Shown here piece by piece: positions 25,975 through 41,361 of a stretch of DNA of 63,927 nucleotides. The position numbers were made by a program, and so were the translations under genes. The stretch comes from an uncultured Dehalococcoidia bacterium (GTDB taxonomy: Bacteria; Chloroflexota; Dehalococcoidia; Tepidiformales; Tepidiformaceae), in contig CALLPC010000001.1 in NCBI GenBank assembly GCA_938015525.1, forward strand, positions 1 to 63,927. The letters run 5' to 3'. The stretch's first letter is position 1; every line of letters starts with the position of its first letter. The notes beneath the pieces are model-generated. The model was not told the DNA's origin. It saw only the letters and a program-made list of their open reading frames with translations, and made no database searches.

Positions 25975-25980
25975 AGTATC
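25975..25980 (-). promoter_or_regulatory. -10 box of ispD-ispF
   Basis: GATACT on the minus strand is 6 nt before the ispD GTG start. No -35 match is evident. Confidence 0.4.
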
Positions 25981-26086
25981 GCGCAGGCGGGCGGCACGGT
26001 CAGCACGATTTGGGCGGCCGGGGGCGCGGCTGCTACGATGGTATCTTGCCTGCAGTGTTGCTCACCCGCTGCGTGGAGGTGGCGGC

Positions 26087-27997
26087 ATGCCGACGGTAAC
26101 CATCGACGACCTGCTCCGGCGCGTTTCGAAGCCCTCTCGCTACACCGGGGGGGAATGGAACAGCGTGACCAAGGACTGGAACGCAGCGACGGTGCGGATT
26201 GCGCTGGCGTACCCGGATGCGTACGACGTTGGAATGTCGAACATGGGGCTCGGCATCCTCTACGACATCCTCAACCGGTACGAGGACGTCGCCTGCGAGC
26301 GCGTGTTTGCGCCCTGGGACGACATGGAGGCGGAGATGCGGCGGGAGGGTAGGCCGCTCTGGAGCCTGGAGACGCGGCACCCGCTCCGGGAGTTCGACAT
26401 CGTAGGGTTCACTTTTCAGTATGAGATGACGTACACGAACGTGCTGAACATGCTGGACCTCGCAGGCATCCCGGTGCTGGCGCGGGACCGTGGCGAGGAC
26501 GACCCTATCGTGATTGCAGGCGGGAGCGGTGCGTTCAACCCGGAGCCGATGGCGCTGTTCATCGATGCCTTCGTGCTCGGGGAAGGGGAGGAGGCGGTGG
26601 TCGAGCTGGCGGACCTGGTACGGGCGTGGAAGCGGGAGGGAGCGCCGCGGGAGCAGCGGCTGCGCGACCTGCTGCGGATGCCGGGGGTCTACGTGCCCCG
26701 GTTCTATGCGGCCCGGTATGACGATGCGGGTCACTTCGCGGCCCTTGAGCCGCTGGTCCCGGAGGCGCCAGCGGTCATCCGGCGGCGGATCGTCGAGCAG
26801 CTGCCGCCGCCGCTGGTGAAGCCGATCGTGCCGTTCCTGCAGACGGTCCACGACCGGGCTGCGGTCGAGATCCAGCGGGGATGTACGCAGGGATGCCGAT
26901 TCTGCCAGGCCGGGATGATCTACCGGCCGACGCGGGAGCGCTCGCCGGCGGAGGTGGTGCAGGCGGCGGCCGACTTGATGGCGAACACGGGGTACGATGA
27001 GCTCTCACTGCTCTCGCTGAGCACGACGGACCACAGCGAGATCGTGCCGATGGTGCAGGCGCTGACGGACCGGTTCCCGAACCTGAAGGTGAGCCTGCCC
27101 AGCACGCGGGTGGACACGTTTTCCGTGGATGTGGCGAACGCCATCGCGAAAGGGAAGAAGCACACGCTGACGCTGGCGCCGGAGGCAGGTTCGCAGCGGC
27201 TGCGGAACGCGATCAACAAGCTGGTGAGCGACGCCGACCTGCTCGGTGCGGCGGAGAATGCGTTCCAGCGGGGCTGGACGGGCATCAAGATGTACTTCAT
27301 GGTCGGCCTCCCGACGGAGACGATGGAAGACGTGGCGGGGATTGTGGAGCTGGGCAGGCAGGTGAAAGCGATCGGCAAGCAGTACGTGGGGGGCCGGGCG
27401 CGCGTCCGCGTGAGCACGAGCAACCTGGTGCCGAAGCCGCACACTCCCTTCCAGTGGGCGCGGCAGGACACGGCGGAGGAGCTGGAGCCGAAGCATTTCC
27501 TTCTGAAGGACGGATGCCGGGCGGCGGGGGTAGAGTTCAGCTGGAATGACCCGCGGGACAGCTTCATCGAGGCGGTGCTCTCGCGGGGTGACCGGCGCGT
27601 TTCGGAAGCGGTGTATGAGGCGTGGCGCCGGGGCGCGAAGTTCGACGCGTGGAGCGAGCATTTCCGCTTCGAGACGTGGCAGGAGGCGTTCGCGGCGGCC
27701 GGGGTCGACCCGGGCTGGTTTGCGCACCGGGAGTGGGATACGCGGGAGCCGCTGCCGTGGGACCACATCGACTGCGGGGTGACGAAGGCGTACCTGCGCG
27801 GCCAGTGGCAGGCGGTGCACTCGACGAGGACCGTGGGGGACTGCCACCACGGGGCGTGCAACGTCTGCGGGATGCAGAACTTCGATGCGCTGCGCGGGGA
27901 GAGGGGCGTGGCGGATTGCGTGGTGAAGGTGGGGAAGCTGGCGGAGCTGCGCCGGGGCGCACGGAAGTACGAGGGAGAGCTGCTCGAGCTGGTGTAG
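26087..27997 (+). CDS. Radical SAM protein, TIGR03960-like
   Basis: 636 residues. An N-terminal B12-binding-like domain (YPDAYDVGMSNMGLGILYDI, VGFTFQYEMTYTNVL) precedes the radical SAM core with GCTQGCRFC, placing the cluster cysteines at 266, 270 and 273. Near the C-terminus CHHGACNVCGM could bind a further metal or cluster. This fits the TIGR03960 family, whose function is unknown. That family is usually followed by a DUF2344 protein, which is missing here. ATG 26087 has GGAGGTGG 6 nt upstream, an ordinary Shine-Dalgarno. It converges with rpoC across a strong terminator hairpin. Confidence 0.82.
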   Translation: MPTVTIDDLLRRVSKPSRYTGGEWNSVTKDWNAATVRIALAYPDAYDVGMSNMGLGILYDILNRYEDVACERVFAPWDDMEAEMRREGRPLWSLETRHPLREFDIVGFTFQYEMTYTNVLNMLDLAGIPVLARDRGEDDPIVIAGGSGAFNPEPMALFIDAFVLGEGEEAVVELADLVRAWKREGAPREQRLRDLLRMPGVYVPRFYAARYDDAGHFAALEPLVPEAPAVIRRRIVEQLPPPLVKPIVPFLQTVHDRAAVEIQRGCTQGCRFCQAGMIYRPTRERSPAEVVQAAADLMANTGYDELSLLSLSTTDHSEIVPMVQALTDRFPNLKVSLPSTRVDTFSVDVANAIAKGKKHTLTLAPEAGSQRLRNAINKLVSDADLLGAAENAFQRGWTGIKMYFMVGLPTETMEDVAGIVELGRQVKAIGKQYVGGRARVRVSTSNLVPKPHTPFQWARQDTAEELEPKHFLLKDGCRAAGVEFSWNDPRDSFIEAVLSRGDRRVSEAVYEAWRRGAKFDAWSEHFRFETWQEAFAAAGVDPGWFAHREWDTREPLPWDHIDCGVTKAYLRGQWQAVHSTRTVGDCHHGACNVCGMQNFDALRGERGVADCVVKVGKLAELRRGARKYEGELLELV

Positions 27998-28045
27998 GGG
28001 AGTTGAGGCCAGCCGGGACATCCCGGCATGCCGAGCCGAGACAAC

Positions 28046-28071
28046 GGGGAGGGGCCGTGCGGCCCCTCCCC
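28046..28071. terminator. Convergent terminator hairpin
   Basis: GGGGAGGGGCC pairs perfectly with GGCCCCTCCCC around a four-base loop, between the ends of the radical SAM gene and rpoC. On the minus strand it is followed by GTTGTCT, so it fits rpoC termination best. Confidence 0.7.
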
Positions 28072-28108
28072 TGACTGCGTGGCGGCGGACGAAGACGCGG
28101 GAGCCCCG

Positions 28109-32534
<4,426 letters not shown>

Positions 32535-32551
<17 letters not shown>

Positions 32552-35500
32552 TGAAGAAATCCTCCTCGCGTTCGAAACCGGTCAGGTTGAGGCCGAGCTC
32601 CGGCAGGTCGTTGGCGGAGTCATCGATGAAAGAGACGGAGCTGCCTTCGTCGTTGGAGACCTCGACGGCGAGGCCGAGGCTCTGGAGCTCCTTGACGAGG
32701 ACTTTGAAGGATTCGGGGACGCCGGGCTCGAGGACGTCTTCGCCCTTGACGATGGCTTCGTAGGTTTTGACGCGGCCGACGACATCGTCGGATTTGACGG
32801 TGAGCAGCTCCTGGAGGATGTGTGCGGCGCCGTAGGCTTCGAGCGCCCAGACTTCCATTTCGCCGAAGCGCTGGCCGCCGAACTGCGCTTTGCCGCCGAG
32901 GGGTTGCTGGGTGATGAGGCTGTAGGGCCCGGTGCTGCGGGCGTGGATCTTGTCCTCGACGAGGTGGATGAGCTTGAGCATGTAGATGTAGCCGACGGTA
33001 ACCGGCTGGTCGAAGGGTTCGCCGGTGCGGCCGTCGTAGAGGCGCATCTTGCCGAAGAGCGGAGGCGGGACGTTGGTCTGCCGATAGACCTGGTTGGCGA
33101 GGTCGTCGAGCTCTTCGCGGGAATGCCGGCCGGGCTCGATGGGGGGCTGCCCGGTCTCGGCGCGGTAGCGGTTGAGCCAGATTTCGAGGCAGGCGCGGGC
33201 GGGCGCGCCGTCTTCGGGGCTGGTGTAGATGGCGTCCGGGTCGTAGCCCTGTTCGGCGACCCAGGCTTTGAGGCGCTCAGGGTCGAAACCGCGGTCGCGC
33301 GGGTCGACGTAGTAGTAGGCGCCGGCTTCGTGCGCCATCCAGGCGAGGGCGAGGGCGTCGTCGATTTCGTAGTCGCGGGCGCCATCAAAGACGGGGCTGA
33401 TGGCGCGGAAGCCGAGGGTGTTGGCGGCCCAGCCGAGGTGGGTTTCGAGGACCTGGCCGATGTTCATGCGGCTGGGGACGCCGATGGGGTTGAGGATGAT
33501 ATCGACGGGGGTGCCGTCTTCGAGGTAGGGCATGTCCTCGCGGGGGAGGATGCGGCTGATGACGCCCTTGTTGCCGTGGCGGCCGGCCATCTTGTCGCCC
33601 TCGGAGATCTTCCGGCGCTGGGCGATGGAGACGCGGACGAGCTTGTTGACGCCGGCTGGCAGGCTGTCGTGGTTGTCGCGGGTGAAGACTTTGACGTCGA
33701 TGACTTTGCCGCGTTCGCCGTGGGGGACGCGGAGAGAGGTGTCCTTCGTTTCGCGGGCTTTTTCGCCGAAGATGGCGCGGAGCAGTTTTTCTTCGGCGGT
33801 GAGCTCGGTTTCGCCTTTGGGGGTGACTTTGCCGACGAGGATGTCGCCTTCGCGGACTTCGGCGCCGATGCGGATGATGCCGTCTTCGTCGAGCTGGCTG
33901 AGGGCGTCTTCGCCGACGTTGGGGATGTCGCGGGTGATTTCTTCGTCGCCGAGTTTCGTCTGGCGGGCTTCGACCTCGTGTTTCTCGATGTGGATAGAGG
34001 TGAACTTATCCTCGCGGACGAGGTTTTCGGAGAGGATGATGGCGTCTTCGAAGTTGTAGCCCTCCCAGCTCATGAAGGCGCAGAGGATGTTCTGGCCGAG
34101 GGCGAGGTCGCCGCCCTTGGTGCTGGAGCTGTCGATGATGGGCTGGCCGGCGCGGACGCGTTCGCCGCGGAAGACGATGGGGCGCTGGTTGAGGCAGGTG
34201 CCCTGGTTGGAGCGGGTGAACTTGGTGAGGCGGTAAGTCCGGCTGGCGCCGCCGGGGTCGGTGTTGAGGGCCCGGTCGTCGTAGCGGATTTTGACGTGGG
34301 TGCCGGTGGCTTCGAGGACTTCGCCATCGCCCTCGGCGAGGACGACGTGGCCGGAATCGACGGCGGCGCGGCGTTCCATGCCGGTGCCGACGAGGGGCAC
34401 TTCGGGGCGGACGAGGGGCACGGCCTGGCGCTGCATGTTGGCGCCCATGAGGGCACGGTTCGCATCGTCGTGTTCGAGGAAGGGGATGAGCGCCGAGGCG
34501 ACGGAGACCATTTGCTTGGGCGAGACGTCGATGTAGTCGACTTCGATGGGCGGGACCGTCAGGAAGTTTTCGAAGAGGCGGATTTCGACGCGCTCGTCGA
34601 TGAAGTGCCCGTCGCCGTCGATGCGGGTGTTGGCCTGGCCGACTTTGAACTTGTCCTCTTCGTCGGCGGTGAGGTAGACGATTTCGTTGGAGACCCAGGG
34701 CTGGATGGCGACGGAGCGCCCGGCAGCGGCGAGGCGCTCGGCGAGGGCCGCGTCGATGCGGGTGCCGCGGGGAGCGATGACGGAGCCGTCGGGCGCGAGG
34801 GCATCTTCGCGGATGATGCGGCCGATGAGGTTCGGGTCGTCGGAGAGCATCTCCCGATAGACGCGGCGGTAGGGCGTCTCGATGAAGCCGAACCGGTTGA
34901 GCCGGGCGTAGGTGGCGAGGGAGCCGATGAGGCCGATGTTGGGGCCCTCGGGCGTTTCGATGGGGCAGATGCGGCCGTAGTGGCTGTGGTGGACGTCGCG
35001 GACGTCGAAGCCGGCGCGATCGCGGGAGAGACCGCCGGGGCCGAGTGCGGAGAGGCGGCGCTTGTGGTTGAGCTCCGAGAGGGGGTTCGTCTGGTCCATG
35101 AACTGGGAGAGCTGGCTGCCGCCGAAGAACTCCTTCATGGCCGCGACGACGGGGCGGATGTTGATGAGGGCGCTGGGGGTGGCTTCTTCGGGGTCGGTGA
35201 TGGTCATCCGTTCGCGGACGACGCGCTCCATGCGGAGGAGGCCAACGCGGAACTGCTGCTGGATGAGCTCGCCGACGGCACGAACGCGACGGTTGCCGAG
35301 GTGGTCGATGTCGTCGTGGTGGCCGCGGCCGTTATTGATGTTGATTTGCTCGCGGACGATGGCGACGAGGTCGTAAGGCCGGAGCCAGCGCTGGTCGGTG
35401 GGGTCTTCGAGTTCGAGGCGCTTGTTGACCTTGTGGCGGCCGACGCGGCCGAGGTCGTAGCGGCGGGGGTCGAAGAAGAGGGTTTTGAGGAGGTTGCGGG

Positions 35501-36416
35501 CGTTGTCGGCTGTCGGGGGATCGCCGGGGCGGATTTTGCGGTAGAAGTCGAGCAGGGCTTCGTGCTTGTTTTCGACGCCGGGTTCGCGGGGCTCTTTGCT
35601 GATGGTGGTGGCGATGAACTGGCGGACGTCGCTGGTGTCGACGGCTTCGAACATGGCGAGCAGGCGCTCGTTGGTGCCGAGCTCCTGCTCGAGCTCCTTG
35701 AGGGCGGCTTCCCGGGCGCGCTCGTCGCCGGTCTCGACGGCCTTCCAGTACTTTTCGAAGCGGGGGTTGTCGCGGTCGCCCGGGACGAGGCCGGGGACGT
35801 CGATGGCGCGGATGAAGGTGGTGACGGGAACTTTGCGTTTGCGGTCGACTTTGACGTAGAGGACGTCGCGGTTCGAGGTTTCGAATTCGAGCCAGGCGCC
35901 GCGGGCGGGGATGAGCTTGCCGTGGCAGAGGCGCTTGCCGGTGGCCTGGTCGGTTTCGATGGTGTAGTAGACACCGGGGGAGCGGACGAGCTGGGACACG
36001 ACGACGCGCTCGGCCCCGTTGACGATGAAGGTGCCGCGGTCAGTCATGAGGGGGAAGTCGCCGAAGAAGAGGCGCTGTTCCTTGATTTCGCCGGATTCTT
36101 TGACGCGGAGCTCGACATCGACGAAGAGCGGGGCGGCGTAGGTCATGTCGCGCTCGCGGCATTCGTCCATGGAGGCTTTCGGCTCGCGGAATTCGTAGTC
36201 GCCGAAGATGAGGTCCATCCGGTTGCCGGTGAAGTCCTGGATGGGGGAGAGCTCATCGAAGAGCTCCCGGAGGCCTTCTCGCCTGAACCATTCGAAGGAA
36301 TCGAGCTGGATGCGGATGAGGTTGGGCAGCTCGAGGACGTCGGGGATGCGGCCGTAGGTCTTGACTGCGAGCGGGGCAATGGTGCCCCCCGGGACCACGT
36401 GACGCGAAGTGGTCAT
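32535..36416 (-). CDS. rpoB: RNA polymerase beta subunit
   Basis: 1293 residues. The rifampicin-binding cluster [20 protein letters not shown] keeps the aspartate, histidine and downstream serine whose changes cause resistance, so the protein looks rifampicin-sensitive. [19 protein letters not shown] and the C-terminal [20 protein letters not shown] are diagnostic. A normal Shine-Dalgarno (AAGGAG) precedes ATG 36416. Upstream lie about 300 nt of leader with two sigma-70-like promoters, then the clpC terminator. The usual ribosomal-protein neighbours (rplL, rplJ) are not upstream; clpC and rpsA are. Confidence 0.97.
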
Positions 36417-36521
36417 CCTGTGGCAACTCCTTCAGGACTGATGGGGCGAATGGCGAAGTGCGGCAGGGGGCCGCGGTGCGAAGGAACGGGGGAAAGCGAT
36501 GGGCATAGCGAGCCGCCTACC

Positions 36522-36551
36522 ATCGTAGTGCGCTCGGGGAGATGGCGTCAA
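36522..36551 (-). promoter_or_regulatory. Promoter P1 of rpoBC
   Basis: TTGACG and TACGAT separated by 18 nt on the minus strand, with start about 100 nt before the rpoB ATG. The best sigma-70-type match in the window. Confidence 0.75.
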
Positions 36552-36632
36552 CGGCGGGAGCTGGAGCAAACAGGACCCCTACCCACAGGCGGGAGTGTTC
36601 TGCGGGGGCGATCGCAGCGGTTGTCCGGGAGG

Positions 36633-36661
36633 AGTATTGAAGGGCGGCGCCGGCCGGTCAA
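36633..36661 (-). promoter_or_regulatory. Promoter P2 of rpoBC
   Basis: TTGACC and AATACT separated by 17 nt on the minus strand, between the clpC terminator and P1. It would give a leader of about 210 nt. Confidence 0.55.
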
Positions 36662-36676
36662 GGGGGATGCGCGCAG

Positions 36677-36710
36677 AAAATCGCGGCGGCCCCTCGTGCG
36701 AGGGGCCGCC
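36677..36710 (-). terminator. Intrinsic terminator of clpC
   Basis: On the minus strand GGCGGCCCCTC pairs with the matching 11-nt arm (36685-36695) around a four-base loop and is followed by GCGATTTTCT. It separates clpC transcription from rpoBC. Confidence 0.8.
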
Positions 36711-36731
36711 GGTGGTGGTAGGAAAGCGGCG

Positions 36732-39203
36732 TCAGCCGACCGGCTGCGGCTCCCGAACGGGCTCGATGTTGAGCTGCCCGTCCACGGCGTCGATGCGGAT
36801 GGTGTCGCCGGCCGCAAACTGGCCGGAGAGGAGCATCTCGCTGAGGCGGTCTTCGATGTTGTCCTGGATGACGCGGCGAAGCGGCCGGGCGCCGAAGACC
36901 GGGTCGTAGCCTTTTTCCCCGAGCCAGTCCTTGCCTGCATCGGTGACTTCCATCCGGACGCCCTTCTGGTTGAGGGTGCGTTCGACTTTCTTCAGTTCGT
37001 TGTCGACGATCTTCCGGATGTCCTCTTTGGTGAGGGAACGGAAGACGACGGTGCTGTCGATCCGGTTCAGGAACTCGGGCTTGAAGACGTTCTTCAGCTC
37101 GGTGAGGACTTTGTCCTTCATGCGCTGATAGCGCTCTTCGTGCGTCTTGACCTCGTCGGTCGTGGTTGCGAAGCCGAGGGCGCTGTCTTTCTTGATGAGG
37201 TCGGACCCGACGTTGGAGGTCATGATGATGATGGTGTTGCGGAAGTCGACTTTCCGGCCCTTGGCGTCGGTGAGCCGGCCCTCATCGAAGATCTGGAGGA
37301 GGAGGTTGAAGACTTCGGGGTGGGCCTTCTCGATCTCGTCGAGGAGGATGAGGCAGTAGCTCTTCCGGCGGACGGTATCGGTGAGCTGGCCGCCGTCGTC
37401 GTAGCCGACGTAGCCCGGGGGCGCGCCGACGAGCCGGGAGACGGTGTGCTTTTCGCTGAATTCGCTCATGTCGAGCTTAATCATGTTGTCCTGGGACCCG
37501 AACATGAATTCAGCGAGGGCGCGAGCGAGTTCGGTCTTGCCGACGCCGGTGGGCCCGCAGAAGAGGAAGACGCCGATGGGCCGGCGCGGGTCTTTGAGGC
37601 CGGCGCGGGCGCGGCGGACGGCGCGGGCGATGGTCTCGATCGCCTCGTCCTGGCCGATGATGCGGCTGCGGAGGGCTTCCTCCATGCGGAGGAGACGGGC
37701 GCTCTCTTCGCTGGCGATGCGGGCGACGGGGATGCCGGTCCACATGGAGACGACTTCGGCGACGTCTTCGTCGGTGACGACCGGGGTGGCGATGCCTGCC
37801 TCGCCTTCTTCCCATTCGCCCATTTCGCGGATCTTGTCCTGCAGCTTGACTTCGCGGTCGCGGAGTTCGGCGGCGTACTCGTACTGCTGGGCGGCGATCG
37901 CCTGGTCTTTTTCGCGGCGGAGGCTTTCGAGGCCCTTCATCGCCTCTTTGAGGGAGGGCGGGGTGGCGGCGCGCCGGATGCGGACCCGGCTGGCGGCCTC
38001 ATCGATGAGGTCGATGGCCTTGTCGGGCAGGTAGCGGTCGCTGACGTACCGGGCGGAGAGCTCCGCTGCGGCGACGAGCGCTGCATCGCTGATCTTGAGC
38101 TTGTGGTGCTCTTCGTAGCGCGGGCGGATGCCTTTGAGGATTTCGATGGCTTCTTCGACGGTTGGTTCTTCGACCATGACCGGCTGGAAGCGGCGTTCGA
38201 GGGCGGCATCACGCTCGATGTGTTTGCGGTACTCATCGAGGGTAGTGGCGCCGATGCACTGGAGTTCGCCGCGGGCGAGCGAGGGCTTGAGGATGTTGGC
38301 TGCATCGACGGCGCCCTCGGCTGCGCCGGCGCCAACGAGCATGTGGAGCTCATCGATGAAGAGGATGCAGTTGCCGGCTGCCTTGATCTCCTCGATGACT
38401 TTCTTGAGGCGCTCCTCGAATTCGCCGCGGTACTTGGTGCCGGCGACGAGTGACCCGATATCGAGCGTGAGCAACCGCTTGTTCTGGAGCGTCTCGGGGA
38501 CATCGCCGGAGACGATGCGCTGGGCGAGGAGTTCGGCAATCGCCGTCTTGCCCACGCCGGGTTCGCCGATGAGAACGGGGTTGTTCTTGGTGCGCCGCGA
38601 GAGGATCTGGACGACACGCTCGAGCTCGTTGGAGCGGCCGATTACCGGGTCGAGCTGGCCGTTGCGGGCCGCGGCGGTGAGGTCGATGCCGAGCTGGTCG
38701 ACGGTGGGGGTGCGGCTGGCCTGCCGGGCGCCGGCGCCGGAGGCTGCGGCCTGCGGGGCGCTCTGGCTGAGGATGCGGGTGGTTTCGGCGCGGACGCGCT
38801 CGAGGTTGACGCCGAGGCTTTCGAGCACACCGGCGGCGATCCCTTCGCCTTCGCGGACGAGACCGAGGAGGAGGTGTTCGGTGCCGATGTAGGAGTGGTT
38901 GAGGCGGCGGGCTTCGTCGACGGCGAGCTCGATGACTTTCTTGGCCCGCGGGGTGAGGCCGATTTCGCCAAGGACGGTGCGGTCGCCGCGGCCGATGATG
39001 AACTCGACGGCGGAGCGGACTTTGTTGAGTTCGACGCCGAGGTTGGCGAGGACTTTGGCTGCGACGCCGTCGCCTTCGCGGACGAGTCCCAGGAGGATGT
39101 GCTCCGTGCCGATGTAGTTGTGGTTGAAGCGGTGGGCTTCTTCCTGGGCGAGCGTGAGGACGCGCCGTGCCCGTTCTGTGAATTTGTCAAACCGATCGGC
39201 CAT
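36732..39203 (-). CDS. clpC: ATP-dependent Clp protease ATP-binding subunit ClpC
   Basis: 823 residues. Two Clp-N repeats (residues 1-145; [16 protein letters not shown] and [16 protein letters not shown]) lead to the first AAA+ domain with Walker A GEPGVGKT (about 213-220). A UVR-type linker ([14 protein letters not shown]) separates it from the second AAA+ domain with Walker [10 protein letters not shown]. The UVR motif distinguishes ClpC from ClpA and ClpB. It unfolds proteins for ClpP, here encoded elsewhere. GGGAAGGGAG precedes ATG 39203. It lies 38 nt downstream of rpsA on the same strand and probably shares its transcript. No McsAB or CtsR partner genes are adjacent. Confidence 0.96.
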   Translation of the reverse strand: MADRFDKFTERARRVLTLAQEEAHRFNHNYIGTEHILLGLVREGDGVAAKVLANLGVELNKVRSAVEFIIGRGDRTVLGEIGLTPRAKKVIELAVDEARRLNHSYIGTEHLLLGLVREGEGIAAGVLESLGVNLERVRAETTRILSQSAPQAAASGAGARQASRTPTVDQLGIDLTAAARNGQLDPVIGRSNELERVVQILSRRTKNNPVLIGEPGVGKTAIAELLAQRIVSGDVPETLQNKRLLTLDIGSLVAGTKYRGEFEERLKKVIEEIKAAGNCILFIDELHMLVGAGAAEGAVDAANILKPSLARGELQCIGATTLDEYRKHIERDAALERRFQPVMVEEPTVEEAIEILKGIRPRYEEHHKLKISDAALVAAAELSARYVSDRYLPDKAIDLIDEAASRVRIRRAATPPSLKEAMKGLESLRREKDQAIAAQQYEYAAELRDREVKLQDKIREMGEWEEGEAGIATPVVTDEDVAEVVSMWTGIPVARIASEESARLLRMEEALRSRIIGQDEAIETIARAVRRARAGLKDPRRPIGVFLFCGPTGVGKTELARALAEFMFGSQDNMIKLDMSEFSEKHTVSRLVGAPPGYVGYDDGGQLTDTVRRKSYCLILLDEIEKAHPEVFNLLLQIFDEGRLTDAKGRKVDFRNTIIIMTSNVGSDLIKKDSALGFATTTDEVKTHEERYQRMKDKVLTELKNVFKPEFLNRIDSTVVFRSLTKEDIRKIVDNELKKVERTLNQKGVRMEVTDAGKDWLGEKGYDPVFGARPLRRVIQDNIEDRLSEMLLSGQFAAGDTIRIDAVDGQLNIEPVREPQPVG

Positions 39204-39241
39204 GGTGGTACTCCCTTCCCCTGGGTACGCCCAAAGAACGT

Positions 39242-40903
39242 CTAGGAGCCGTCAGCAGTTTCCTCCTCTGTTGCGGCTGGTGCTTCGTCCGGGGCCTCAT
39301 CGGCCCCGTCGCTTCTATTGTGCGGCATTTCGGCGAGGGCCGTCGCCCCGGTGGAAACCCGAGTTTCCGCCTCGGCCTCCCCGGACGTCGGGGCTGCGTC
39401 CGCCGGTACTTCTGCCTGTTGTGCGGCCGGTGCTTCTGCCTGTGCGGCGGCTTCGACGTCGGCGGCGGGGGCGACCTCCTCAGCGGCCGGGGCTGGCACC
39501 TCCTCTTTCGGGGCGAGCCCGGCGGCCTGGGCGACCGTCTCGGCGAGGCCGTTGCCGGACTCGGCGTTTTCGAGCGCCTGCGCAAAGGCGGCGGCGAAGG
39601 CGGACATCGGCTCGGGGTCGCGGGCGACGGCCTGCTCGATGGCTTCCTGCGCGGTGCGCGGCTCGCGCCGGGCCGGCTGAGCACTGGTATCGCGCGGGGG
39701 CAGCCCGAACTGCTCCCGGACATCATCGGGGTAGTCGATGACGGAGCCGTTGGCGTCGAAGACGAAGCCCATCGCCTCGGCGTCGTTGCGCGCCTGGCGA
39801 AGGCTCAGGCCGAGCCGGTGCCGGTCTTTTTCGATGCGGACGAGCTTGACGGGGACGACGTCGCCTTCTTTGACCACATCTTTCGGGTGCTGAATCCGGC
39901 GGTTCGACAGCTCAGAGATGTGGATGAGACCTTCGACGGGCCCCTCGAGGCGGACGAAGGCCCCGAACGGCATGAGCTTTGTGACGCGACCGATGAGGAT
40001 CTGGCCGATGACGAAGCGGTCGACGGTGGTATCCCAGCGCTCGGGCTGGGCGCGCTTGAGCGAGAGCGAGATTTTCTTGTTCTCGCGGTCGATTTTGAGG
40101 ATGTAGGCCTGGACTTCGTCGCCGACCTGGAAGAGGTCTTTCGCTTTTTTCCCCCGTTCCCACGTGAGCTCGGTCATGTGGGCGAGGCCGTCGGCCCCGC
40201 CGAGGTCGACGAACACGCCGAAGTCGGTGATGGAGGAGACGCGGCCGGTGCGGATCTGCCCCTCCTGGAGCTCATCGAGGACGCGGTCCTTTTGCTCCTT
40301 ACGGATTTCGGCCATGGCGGCCCGCTCGGAGAGGATGACGCGGTTCCGCTTTCGGTTGAGCTCGATGACCTTGAGTTTGATGACCTGGCCGACGAGCCCG
40401 GCGAGCTGGCTGGCCGCTTCGGGGTCATCGCGACGGACAGATTCGACCTGGGAGAGGGGGACGAACGCATTGACGCCGTCGACATTGACGAGGAGACCGC
40501 CGCGATTGTGGCCGGTGACCTGGGCGTCGAAGATTTCGCCGGACTCGAACCGCTTTTGGAGCGTCTCCCAGCCTTCTTCGCCGCGGGCGCGGTCGAGCGA
40601 GACGATGGCATGCCCCTCGGCAGTGGAGGGCTGGAGGACCATGACCCGCACGGTGTCGCCGGCCTTGAGCTTGCTGGCGCCGTCGATGCCGAGGGAGAGC
40701 ATTTCGTTCTGGGGGATGACGGCTTCCATCTTGGTGCCGACATCGACGATGAGGCCATCTGGGGAAGCGCCCATCACCATGCCCTCGATGATTTCGCCGC
40801 GGCGAAGCTGGCCGCCCGACTGGGCGGCTTCGAGGTCGAGGAGGGCCCCCATGTCCATTTCGGCTTCCGGGGGGGTGGTAGGCTGGGCGGTATCTGCTGA
40901 CAA
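39242..40903 (-). CDS. rpsA: 30S ribosomal protein S1
   Basis: 553 residues with four S1 RNA-binding repeats spanning about residues 35-375: [52 protein letters not shown] and [17 protein letters not shown]. The canonical S1 motif [15 protein letters not shown] is in repeat 3. A long Ala/Glu/Pro-rich disordered tail of roughly 170 residues follows and is unusual in length. S1 helps mRNA binding at initiation on structured leaders. The gene has its own -10 box about 75 nt upstream and follows the 5S rRNA terminator. Confidence 0.92.
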   Translation of the reverse strand: MSADTAQPTTPPEAEMDMGALLDLEAAQSGGQLRRGEIIEGMVMGASPDGLIVDVGTKMEAVIPQNEMLSLGIDGASKLKAGDTVRVMVLQPSTAEGHAIVSLDRARGEEGWETLQKRFESGEIFDAQVTGHNRGGLLVNVDGVNAFVPLSQVESVRRDDPEAASQLAGLVGQVIKLKVIELNRKRNRVILSERAAMAEIRKEQKDRVLDELQEGQIRTGRVSSITDFGVFVDLGGADGLAHMTELTWERGKKAKDLFQVGDEVQAYILKIDRENKKISLSLKRAQPERWDTTVDRFVIGQILIGRVTKLMPFGAFVRLEGPVEGLIHISELSNRRIQHPKDVVKEGDVVPVKLVRIEKDRHRLGLSLRQARNDAEAMGFVFDANGSVIDYPDDVREQFGLPPRDTSAQPARREPRTAQEAIEQAVARDPEPMSAFAAAFAQALENAESGNGLAETVAQAAGLAPKEEVPAPAAEEVAPAADVEAAAQAEAPAAQQAEVPADAAPTSGEAEAETRVSTGATALAEMPHNRSDGADEAPDEAPAATEEETADGS

Positions 40904-40979
40904 GTGCGGCTCCGTCTGGGGGCACGTCGCCCTTCTACAGGGTGTACGCGCCGGGGTGAAGTGAGGGATCTCGAACGAA

Positions 40980-40985
40980 ATTGTA
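40980..40985 (-). promoter_or_regulatory. -10 box of rpsA-clpC
   Basis: TACAAT on the minus strand, about 76 nt before the rpsA ATG, with a weak TTCCTC at -35 (17 nt spacing). A promoter here makes rpsA-clpC independent of the 5S transcript. Confidence 0.5.
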
Positions 40986-41130
40986 CCAGCGGCCGATCGT
41001 TCGAGGAAACCGGACGCACGGCCACCCGAAGCGGGCGGGCCACGTACGGAAACGTTCGCTGGGGCTACACGGTTACCCGGTCCGCGCTTCGAACGGCCGC
41101 TCTCCGTCCAGCGGACCGGGCCGGTGCCTG

Positions 41131-41157
41131 AAATGAAGAAACCGCCTTTCGGCGGCT
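41131..41157 (-). terminator. Terminator of 5S rRNA
   Basis: On the minus strand GCCGCC-GAAA-GGCGGT (tetraloop hairpin) is followed by TTCTTCATTT, a few nucleotides after the 5S 3' end. Confidence 0.8.
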
Positions 41158-41166
41158 CTTTGAAGT

Positions 41167-41283
41167 ACCCGGCGGCGGCCTATTTTCCCACCCGGTTGCC
41201 CGGGCAGTATCGTCAGCGCTGAGGCGTTTCACTTCCGTGTTCGGGATGGGAACGGGTGGGTCCACCTCGCTCTAGCCACCAGA
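41167..41283 (-). rRNA. rrf: 5S ribosomal RNA (solitary gene)
   Basis: On the minus strand the conserved 5S core is clear: CCCGTTCCCATCCCGAACAC and CGGAAGTGAAACGC form loops B and C. Helix I pairs CTGGTGGC at the 5' end with GCCGCCGG at the 3' end. Length is about 117 nt; ends are accurate to a few nucleotides. There is no 16S or 23S gene next to it. It has its own promoter and terminator, so it is transcribed alone. Confidence 0.92.
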
Positions 41284-41290
41284 TGATTGG

Positions 41291-41320
41291 AATTATCGCG
41301 GCCCCGGGGGACAGGCGCAA
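41291..41320 (-). promoter_or_regulatory. Promoter of 5S rRNA
   Basis: TTGCGC (41315-41320) and ATAATT (41291-41296) on the minus strand, 18 nt apart, with the -10 box 7 nt before the mature 5S 5' end. Confidence 0.65.
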
Positions 41321-41361
41321 GCACGGTTGCAGGAAGGGTGCGGAGGCGGCACGCTCGCGGC

